Below are positions 55,901 through 64,000 of a stretch of 64,000 bases of DNA, one piece after another. A model generated the notes under the pieces. It did no database searches, was not told where the DNA came from, and saw only the letters and a list, made by a program, of their open reading frames with translations. Positions within the stretch are counted from its first letter, which is position 1; each line of letters begins with the position of its first letter. Origin of the DNA: Nematostella vectensis (Eukaryota > Cnidaria > Anthozoa > Actiniaria > Edwardsiidae); NCBI RefSeq assembly GCF_932526225.1, contig NC_064034.1:15450887-15514886 (forward strand), written 5' to 3'. Both the position numbers and the translations under genes were made by a program.

Positions 55901-58900
55901 AGGCAGATTCTATTTGATCAGGACGATATAACTCAAGAGGAAGATGAAACAAATAGTGATGACAATGAACCCGACGTACAGATAGTAGGGACAAAGGAGA
56001 CGACCCTGACATTAGCAGAAGCTACATTGCATGGTGAACGTCTTCGTCAATTCGCCCAAGACAAAGGGCACGAGGAACTGTCTCTTCTTTTTGCTCGCGC
56101 AAATGACATTCTGTATTCTTTACAATTAGCAGGACAAAAGAAGCAAACTACGGTAGACGGTAGACTACGTGTACACTTCACCATTGTTTTGTTTCAGGTG
56201 TTATACAGTACACCAAATGCTTTAGACAATCGCGTCTCAAGCAATATGAAAATTGCGAAAAAAAATGTACGGAGACTGCTAGTTATGCACTCTAAGGTAG
56301 TTAAAGTCAATAAAAAATGTGTTCACTCTCGAATTTGATCGAAAAAAAGTCGACCTCCATTAAGCGGACACCTCTATATAACGGACACTTTTCACGGTCC
56401 CGACTGTGTCCGTTATATAGAGGTTCCACTGTACTTAAAAGATTATCATTCAGAGTTGCATTATCGCTGTGCACTATTGGCAGCAAATTTGCTCCCACCC
56501 AAGCTTTAAATGATGGCCCCCTTAGTAAGGGGAGATGTAGGCATGAATGTTGTTTACTCTGTTTACTGTCGCAAGTTGTTTTGACGTCAATTTGATGTTA
56601 CTCAAAAATTTAAAGACAAATGCACTGTAAAATGTACTGTATAACTGCATGGCTTTTGAAAACAAGGTGCACTTTACATCAATAATTCAAAGATGGTTAA
56701 ATTATGTTCTGTACTTGCAATTTACTAAACTCCCACCAGTTATATTGGTTATAAAGGCACAGCAGAGCAAGGCTCCAAATCAAGTGCCCCACGTGTGTAT
56801 TGTTAGTTTATATAAGCACTATCACTTAAAGGGTGGTCACTGCCAGTGCTTCTTTTACATCCCTTCGATTCAGGTTAGTGTAGTGCAGTTTGAAGATCCT
56901 GTGGTTAATAGTCCTTATTCGAGAGGACTTTGGAAGCACATGAAGTTACTTGTAACACCCAAATTTGATCGCCACAGCAGTGAGAAGCCAATGCACTGAC
57001 ACACTAGGCCAGCTTTGCTGCAGTATGTCGGTTGCACATATAATTTTCTTCTATTTTATTGATGGCCCATTAACATCACAATTTATTCTTTAATAGATGT
57101 CAACTTCAGCACTTTTGATAGAAGGGTCATCCTCAAAGCCCTATGCATAAATGAAAAAAAGGAAAAAAAGAAAAAGAGAAGGAATGAAGACAACAAGAAA
57201 ACTGTTGATCACAAGGTGAGTAGGAGATGGAATTTCATTTTCAATGTGTTTGTAAGCCTATGCTGAAGCTCAACCACACACACTATGCTGATGATATAAT
57301 CTTTTGCAGATGTTGTGCCATTAGCCAATAAATAACCACGAAAAATTAAGGTCGTAAAAAAATTCAGGCGAAAAACTTAACACAGTTTTATTTCCCACGC
57401 TTTTTAGGCTAATTTCGGATGTTTTTTTCTGGGAATCTAAGACAACATAAGGATTAAAATAACTTAACTGCTGTACTTGGCTACAGATATTTTCCACAAC
57501 TATGTGTGTACAACGATATTTAACATTTATAAAGCAAATGTGTAGAATGACTTAATTAAACAATAAAAATGCTGATAAAGTGGATACTTTTGAAAGTAGT
57601 ATGTGAGAGATATGTTACGGGATTGTAACAAATTGGCTTGCGAATAGTAGACTAACTTTTTACTGCCTTAATCATAATGAATGTCCAAATCACTGAATGG
57701 ATATCAAGTAGTATGACATCCTGCTCCTCCATTGACATTTCAGAACTTTGTATGGTAGTATGTAGGTTTTGCAACCAAAGTAAGTTTTATTTACCTGTTA
57801 AATAAATATTATACTTATTATTTGTTATGTCTTTTTTTTTTGTATGTTTAGAGCATTTTTATACTCAAATACGAAATCGAAAATGTTTGGATGGTAATTT
57901 TCGGATAACTATAATATTTGGACTGAAATCTGTTTGCTGTTATATCAAGGGTTTGTTAATTGTTCCATTTCCATTTTTGTTACACTTTACTGTAATTTTG
58001 GTCCAGCTAAAGAACGGAAATAACTTGTTTCTTCGGACTCTTTTTTATAGAGGTTCAAGGTTCCAACTGAATCATCATTACTAACTTAGCTTATTTTATT
58101 AATAATTGCTTTTGGGCTTATTTTTTGCCTCTCTAGACTGGCTATGATCCTGACATGGATTCTACATCAGATACGGGCGAAGAGCATGAGGTAAAGTGAA
58201 TATATGACCAAAAAAAATTGAATGAAAAATATTTTAAAGAATAAGGACGTAATAACTTTTGTCTCATGATCTACATTTAACAAATAATTTTTTTGTCTCT
58301 ATATATGCTTGTGCTTTGTTTCTAGATGTTGGGTATTATTATTGTTTTGCCTATTTGATCGATTATGAGGCTTTAAATAATTGTCTACCAACCTCAGTTA
58401 TTTTTTAACAAATGATGAATAGGATAGATCTGGATAGATATAGGATAGATATACTTTTCTAAGTACTAACAGTTTGTTTGTATTGAATAGGTTCACTTCA
58501 AAAGTGAATTGTTGCAGACTTTCATAGGGGGCAATGACACCAAAATAGGTAATTCGATAGACAGACCACATATGAAACAACATGGAAGCAGTTTATCCAG
58601 TGCACTCATTTTTCAACAATTTGTTTAAGCCTTAAGGATAATTCTTGCAGTTTACAAGTGCCTGCACTATTCATAGTGGAAAACAGTTATCCGTACTAAA
58701 ATATTGGTCTGAGCCCAGGCTATCTTTATAAGTTGAAAACAATTACATCAATTGTATCTGTACATGATATTCAGTTTACTATACAGTACAGCAGATTTGC
58801 AAACACACAAACTTGGTCGATTACCAGTTTTTGGACAATATTAATTGTATGGGGAAAACAATGTGATTGGATAAACATAAGCTAAAGAAACATTTTCTCT

Positions 58901-58929
58901 TTTAGAAGAAAACAACAAGCAACTCATAA
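50938..58929 (+). CDS. Unknown multi-exon gene with duplicated phase-1 micro-exons
   Basis: No family is recognised. Supported micro-exons (all phase 1, AG/GT borders): 51072-51125 (LSINPLGKGKKPDKPSK), 51742-51789 (HDRDPSPSSSDEYNQ), 52009-52047 (LSTPIKKTESSK), 52155-52208 (LSINTLGKGKKHDEQSK), 52320-52376 (HLRGSPSPPPSSVDDLAP). Decayed copies are at 50938-50969, 51246-51303 and 51583-51625. Later exons: 53390-53519 (YEFGFLNQSITKGQMWYHTQ), 54324-54421 (GRSLLICSGVEPDEPANDML), 54596-54650, 55039-55125 (REPILLVLRAIGSNLVVARA), 57097-57215 (STFDRRVILKALCINEKKEK), 58137-58190 (GYDPDMDSTSDTGEEHE) and 58906-58929 (KKTTSNS, TAA). Exons from 55039 onward join in phase, as does 54421/54596. The joins 53519/54324 and 54650/55039 do not, so exons are missed or the gene is damaged. 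The Ser/Pro, Lys-rich and acidic character suggests a nuclear protein (inference). The 5' end was not found. Confidence 0.5.
53790..53917. repeat. Foldback repeat, ~44-bp arms
   Basis: The left arm has ctaccctggttccggagcct and ctatttagtggccag. The right arm has ctggccgctaaatatag and aggctctggaaccagggtag, its near complement. The two are separated by about 40 bp. It lies in an intron of the unknown gene. Confidence 0.8.
55133..56431 (+). mobile_element. Tigger/pogo-like DNA transposon, internally deleted
   Basis: Terminal inverted repeats CAGTGGAACCTCTATATAAC / reverse complement GTTATATAGAGGTTCCACTG, flanked by TA on both sides (55131-55132, 56432-56433). Sub-terminal cctctattaagcggacac words repeat. 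TA duplication and CAGTxGAACCTC ends with attaagcggac words are characteristic of pogo/Tigger elements. At 1.3 kb it is too short for a full transposase and keeps only a C-terminal ORF. It inserted six bases after a splice donor of the host gene. Confidence 0.8.
55784..56338 (+). pseudogene. C-terminal remnant of Tigger/pogo transposase
   Basis: A 184-codon ORF, MLATLGAPCTAQEFLDIDAN to a stop at 56336. Acidic middle (DDITQEEDETNSDDNEPDVQ), then a helical segment with HGERLRQFAQDKGHEELSLL. The acidic-then-helical tail fits the end of CENP-B/Tigger-like transposases. The HTH DNA-binding and DDE regions are absent. Confidence 0.55.
56434..57096. other. Intron of the unknown gene, after the transposon
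   Basis: No exon is recognised. A 116-codon ORF at 56649-56999 shows no family feature. Confidence 0.45.
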
Positions 58930-59558
58930 AAAGAAAAGCTAGGTGCAAAGCAAGCAGAAAAGCAAAGAAGTTCAACAAGGGGAAAGCTATTTAGTAGGTG
59001 ACACCAAAATTGGCACACTGTTAATATATGATTATGAACAGTAGATGAGTAATTATAAATGGGTAGTTAGTTAGATACTCAAGACCTTATCATCAATTTA
59101 GTTGCACTTGTACCAATGCCATCGGGTTTTCTTCACAATAGAAAATATAGGACAAAAATGAAAATACATGAACTTCAAATTATTTTAAAGCTATTGTTTT
59201 CATCCTTTTAATGGCCTAAAAATTTCATAAATCAATATTTCTAGCTTTTATAACTATGGTATTTGATTTTTTCATTGCTGTAATGTAGATATAAAACTTG
59301 CCTGTAAATATTTGAACCAGGGATTTTTTATGGACATTAACTGGGTACGTTTGTTGAAATGCTTTCTCTCGATTGAAATGTGCAAAACGCTATCAAAAAT
59401 TATTGTTTATACCCTGAAAACTAAAGCTGTGAACTAAAGATATTATGTTGTGTGGGATTCTATATGTATATACAAGTTACTTTTAAAAATGATGAAACGG
59501 GGGGTTATACCCGACAATATACCTCACATACCCAGGCTTCATTTTCATAATGCAAACA
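57874..59558 (+). repeat. Segmental duplication, copy 1
   Basis: Matches 62316-64000 at a constant offset of 4,442 bp with no indel seen by eye and at least one base difference (gtccagct versus gtcctgct near 58003). It contains the last two exons (58137-58190 and 58906-58929) of the unknown gene and its 3' flank. Confidence 0.93.
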
Positions 59559-60315
59559 CAAACCATCTTTCTCCTGTACCAAATAAAAAGCAAGTATTTT
59601 CTTCACTGAATATGAAGTGAATGAATAGAATAAATGAATATAAAGGAATGAAATGGTGAAAAAAGGTAAAGGATTTTATTGTAGTGTGAACAATATGATT
59701 AATAGTGTCAACACCGGAGAAAATTATGTTTTCATCTCCATTATTCCAGAAAAAGAAAGACATACAGTATTAGAGCTGTTATGATATTCAAAAATCGGAA
59801 AAATACTAAAATACTGTATTGTGAACAATAAGATTGGACAGTGGAAAAGTATTGCACAGGATAGATATTTTTTGCCATAGTCCTGCTGGCTGTCTTAGAC
59901 GCTTGACTCCTTATACAGGATTAGCCTATATCTGGACAGGGCTAGGCCACTCTCTACCTGGATTTTGGGTCATTTTTTGCAAATCAGAAAAAACCTTATC
60001 CCAATCGCATAATTTATTCATCTTTCTAGATCTTTTTACAGATTAAAAAAATTCCGAGTATTTCCAGAGATACAACGCTTTTTTGTGAGGGTGTTATTAA
60101 AATATCCCGCCATGTAATTAGAAGTTACTAGTTACCATGGAAACTGGAAGTGTTTTTTTTTTAAACAATGGTCGAAAACTTGAAGGAAAAAGGCTACAAA
60201 CTCACTGAAAACGATGGACATTATAAATTGGGGTCTGGGCTCTACTTTAGGGGATGAATGAATTGCTCAATGCATTGAGTACCCTAGAAGGAACAATTTT
60301 GTTAAACTATACAAT
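59559..60315. other. Flank of the Mutator-like element; no other gene
   Basis: AT-rich sequence between the duplicated block and the transposase ORF. Element ends were not identified. Confidence 0.4.
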
Positions 60316-62139
60316 TTGTCAATTCCATACGCTCAACTCCAATATTTACCATCATTTTTGCTCCATTATCTCGATTCGAATACGTTCTACGGCCTAGAAA
60401 TGCCGAGAAAAGGAAAGAGGAAGAGTTTTAGAGGCCGACCAGCGTGGGAAAAGGCAAAAGATTCGCCTGAAATGATCTCAAATGCTAGCGAAGATTGTGC
60501 TGAAGCCGGACAAGATGGCGGACTATCCGAACACGAGGACGCTGTTTTGCCTTCATCTTCAAAACAAGATACAGGGTCTTCTTCTTCTAGGCCTGTCGGA
60601 AGTTCCGAAGAGGAAACTCCAGAAGAAGAGGAGGTGTTTACTGCTTCCGAAAGGAAGCTTGCGAGTTCGGCAACGACAAGTAACCGTTCGAAGCCGTATA
60701 CTGAAGATCCCGATCCTGGCTACCGGTTTATCCTTGGAATGCTAAGCCATGCCATGGATATCAACAGAAGGCTTGTGTATGCTGCTGCTGAGACCGGCAT
60801 TGGGAGAGAAGGTATGGCCACGATATGTGAGATATTGAACATGCCCCAGCCTATGTCCTCACAAGCTTGGAAGGACCACCAGAACACACTCTATAGCGCT
60901 CACAAGAAAGCTGTGAGTGAGCACTTAGAATCTTCAAGGGCAAGACTTCGCCAGAAATTATCAGGGGACTTATCTGCTACTGATGATGATCAGGTTTTCG
61001 ATATTGTTGTCACTTACGATGGAACGTGGTCTAAGCGTGGCCATACAGCAAATTTTGGATTTGGATTTGTGATGTCTGTAGACACTGGTGAGGTTTTAGA
61101 CTACGGATTCAAGTCTAAAATTTGTTGGGAATGCAACAACCAGGCATATGATCGAGCATCGGAGGAGTACCACAACTGGTATAAGGGGCACAAGGAAACA
61201 TGCTCAGAGACATTTGAAGGCAGCAGTGGGAATATGGAAGTAGAGATTGCCAAGGATTTGTGGGCAAGATCAACAGACTTTGGTCTTCGCTATAAATATA
61301 TGGTATGCGACGGTGATTCAAGGGCATATAATGCCGTGTGGGACACTTACGGGAGCTGTGATAAGTGCAAGCTCTATGAGAATATTGCAAGGCAGAGCAA
61401 ACAATATAAAAACTGGCTTCTAACTGAGGACCACACAGAATGAAAGGTAGAGCATGAGGACGAAACAGCAGAATGTCGGCGAGTCATCAAGCTTGATTGC
61501 ATTGGGCACGTGCAAAAGCGAATGGGCACGGCCTTGAGGGAATTGAAAAAGAAAACTAAAGGAAAGTTGTCTGATGGAAAATCAGTTGGCGGGAAGGGCC
61601 ATCGTCTATCAGATAAAACAATATCGAAGCTACAAGAGTACTATGGAAAAGCAATTAGAAGGAACATAAACAAGAAAGCCAAATCGCAAAAGAACATTGA
61701 CAACAGCATCGATCAAATGAGTCAAGCGATTCTAGCGGTGCTACATCACACTGTGTTATCAGATGACAGCAAAAAGAGGCACCAGTACTGTTCCAAGGGA
61801 AATAACTCATGGTGTGGGTTTGTAAGAAATGGAAAGGAAGTTGAGCCACAGACACATCACCTGAATGTTGTCTTTCTTGACTTCCTCAAGCCTATCTTCA
61901 CTCGGCTTACTGACCGCTCCCTCCTTCTACGATGCCTCCCAGGATTTTCACAAAATCAAAATGAGTGTCTGAACAGTGTGGTTTGGACAAAAGCGCCAAA
62001 ACACAAATTCAAAGGCCCAAAGGCCATTGAAATGGCTGCTATGTCTGCCATTATCCAGTTTGACAGTGGGGCGAAGGGACGAGAGAGGGTAATGGTGCCA
62101 AGAGAGATGCAGATGAACTGCAAAAGAGGAAGAAGATAG
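60316..62139 (+). pseudogene. Mutator-like (DGTWxKRGH-type) transposase, broken
   Basis: Two same-frame halves, 60316-61443 and 61444-62139, separated only by a TGA. The first Met may be upstream of the true start; MPRKGKRKSFRGRPAWEKAK at 60400 is an alternative. An N-terminal basic then Ser/Glu-rich tail precedes a transposase core. Core blocks: FDIVVTYDGTWSKRGHTANF, SVDTGEVLDYGFKSKICWEC, YMVCDGDSRAYNAVW, and after the stop IKLDCIGHVQKRMGTALREL and CLPGFSQNQNECLNSVVWTK. These are hallmarks of the animal Mutator-like/Kolobok-like transposase group with D, D and E residues. Near 62100 a frameshift appears; a coding-like tail continues in another frame to about 62280. Element termini were not found. 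Confidence 0.75.
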
Positions 62140-62315
62140 CTCAGAGCAATGCAAAGCTAGTCAGACAGCAGGAAGCTGAAGAAAGGGAGGGAGGGCTTGC
62201 ATATAGTAGCGGGCTTTCAATGAAGACCCATTTCAGGCAGTTGTTCTCCCAAGGAAATAAAGAAAAACTGCAAATATAATATAAATGTATATCTATTCAA
62301 TTCTTGAGAGTTTGT

Positions 62316-64000
62316 AAATCGAAAATGTTTGGATGGTAATTTTCGGATAACTATAATATTTGGACTGAAATCTGTTTGCTGTTATATCAAGGGTTTGTTA
62401 ATTGTTCCATTTCCATTTTTGTTACACTTTACTGTAATTTTGGTCCTGCTAAAGAACGGAAATAACTTGTTTCTTCGGACTCTTTTTTATAGAGGTTCAA
62501 GGTTCCAACTGAATCATCATTACTAACTTAGCTTATTTTATTAATAATTGCTTTTGGGCTTATTTTTTGCCTCTCTAGACTGGCTATGATCCTGACATGG
62601 ATTCTACATCAGATACGGGCGAAGAGCATGAGGTAAAGTGAATATATGACCAAAAAAAATTGAATGAAAAATATTTTAAAGAATAAGGACGTAATAACTT
62701 TTGTCTCATGATCTACATTTAACAAATAATTTTTTTGTCTCTATATATGCTTGTGCTTTGTTTCTAGATGTTGGGTATTATTATTGTTTTGCCTATTTGA
62801 TCGATTATGAGGCTTTAAATAATTGTCTACCAACCTCAGTTATTTTTTAACAAATGATGAATAGGATAGATCTGGATAGATATAGGATAGATATACTTTT
62901 CTAAGTACTAACAGTTTGTTTGTATTGAATAGGTTCACTTCAAAAGTGAATTGTTGCAGACTTTCATAGGGGGCAATGACACCAAAATAGGTAATTCGAT
63001 AGACAGACCACATATGAAACAACATGGAAGCAGTTTATCCAGTGCACTCATTTTTCAACAATTTGTTTAAGCCTTAAGGATAATTCTTGCAGTTTACAAG
63101 TGCCTGCACTATTCATAGTGGAAAACAGTTATCCGTACTAAAATATTGGTCTGAGCCCAGGCTATCTTTATAAGTTGAAAACAATTACATCAATTGTATC
63201 TGTACATGATATTCAGTTTACTATACAGTACAGCAGATTTGCAAACACACAAACTTGGTCGATTACCAGTTTTTGGACAATATTAATTGTATGGGGAAAA
63301 CAATGTGATTGGATAAACATAAGCTAAAGAAACATTTTCTCTTTTAGAAGAAAACAACAAGCAACTCATAAAAAGAAAAGCTAGGTGCAAAGCAAGCAGA
63401 AAAGCAAAGAAGTTCAACAAGGGGAAAGCTATTTAGTAGGTGACACCAAAATTGGCACACTGTTAATATATGATTATGAACAGTAGATGAGTAATTATAA
63501 ATGGGTAGTTAGTTAGATACTCAAGACCTTATCATCAATTTAGTTGCACTTGTACCAATGCCATCGGGTTTTCTTCACAATAGAAAATATAGGACAAAAA
63601 TGAAAATACATGAACTTCAAATTATTTTAAAGCTATTGTTTTCATCCTTTTAATGGCCTAAAAATTTCATAAATCAATATTTCTAGCTTTTATAACTATG
63701 GTATTTGATTTTTTCATTGCTGTAATGTAGATATAAAACTTGCCTGTAAATATTTGAACCAGGGATTTTTTATGGACATTAACTGGGTACGTTTGTTGAA
63801 ATGCTTTCTCTCGATTGAAATGTGCAAAACGCTATCAAAAATTATTGTTTATACCCTGAAAACTAAAGCTGTGAACTAAAGATATTATGTTGTGTGGGAT
63901 TCTATATGTATATACAAGTTACTTTTAAAAATGATGAAACGGGGGGTTATACCCGACAATATACCTCACATACCCAGGCTTCATTTTCATAATGCAAACA
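62316..64000 (+). repeat. Segmental duplication, copy 2 (runs off the window)
   Basis: Near-identical to 57874-59558. It includes second copies of the unknown gene's last two exons at 62579-62632 and 63348-63371. The left border (62315/62316) is sharp; the right border lies beyond the window. Confidence 0.93.

Noticed and set aside
56649-56999. 116-codon plus-strand ORF in the intron after the Tigger-like element
   Set aside because: No domain, no splice phase agreement with neighbouring exons.

Overview
The window is animal nuclear DNA. It has spliced genes with small exons and GT-AG introns, AT-rich intergenic sequence, and a dense, nested load of transposons. The gene set (EPS15, PET100, a PLPP/PLPPR-family protein, a MIF4G-domain protein) together with Penelope-like elements, a PHD-bearing CR1/L2-type LINE, a Ty3/gypsy element and many short inverted-repeat elements suggests an early-branching metazoan. 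My best guess is an anthozoan cnidarian (sea anemone or coral); this is inference, not proof. No bacterial operon, CRISPR array, rRNA or convincing tRNA was seen.

Layout. 0.8-7.1 kb: minus-strand EPS15-type endocytic adaptor, 5' eight coding exons, with a 39-copy, 47-bp minisatellite that copies its own exon-5/intron-5 splice junction. 7.07-7.17 kb: a 105-bp bidirectional promoter shared with plus-strand PET100 (four exons, to 11.85 kb). 13.8-17.7 kb: a complete seven-exon minus-strand PLPP/PLPPR-like membrane protein with altered catalytic motifs 1 and 2. 19-21 kb: a Harbinger-like inverted-repeat element with a piggyBac-like one nested in it. 21.5-22.7 kb: a minus-strand MIF4G-domain gene. 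23-29.3 kb: inverted-repeat elements, one with perfect 63-bp arms around a protein-coding-looking exon, a long GGTAT microsatellite, two unidentified ORFs and a LINE ORF1 fragment.

29.7-36.0 kb: a complete Ty3/gypsy-type LTR retrotransposon on the minus strand, with apparently identical 233-bp LTRs and open gag and pol frames. 37.5-38.5 kb: decayed LINE sequence and TTAGGG-like repeats. 38.7-39.25 kb: a 60-bp minisatellite. 39.4-42.5 kb: an incomplete minus-strand gene with a ubiquitin-fold (UBX-like) region. 43.4-50.8 kb: a transposon graveyard with a 5'-truncated LINE, a Penelope-like element split by a CR1/L2-type LINE that keeps a 1152-codon ORF, and a second Penelope-like end with a hammerhead-ribozyme-like motif.

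50.9-58.9 kb: a plus-strand host-type gene of unknown function whose 5' visible part is an array of duplicated tiny phase-1 exons. A Tigger/pogo-like element sits directly behind one of its splice donors. Its last two exons lie in a block of at least 1.68 kb that reappears, with no visible indel, exactly 4,442 bp downstream (57,874-59,558 and 62,316-64,000). Between the two copies is a broken Mutator-like (DGTWxKRGH-type) transposase gene.

The host genes are unrelated housekeeping or membrane-trafficking genes and do not form a pathway. The main biological theme is repeat and transposon remodelling of gene structure: multiplied splice donors, duplicated micro-exons, an exon inside an inverted-repeat element, and a duplicated 3' gene end.
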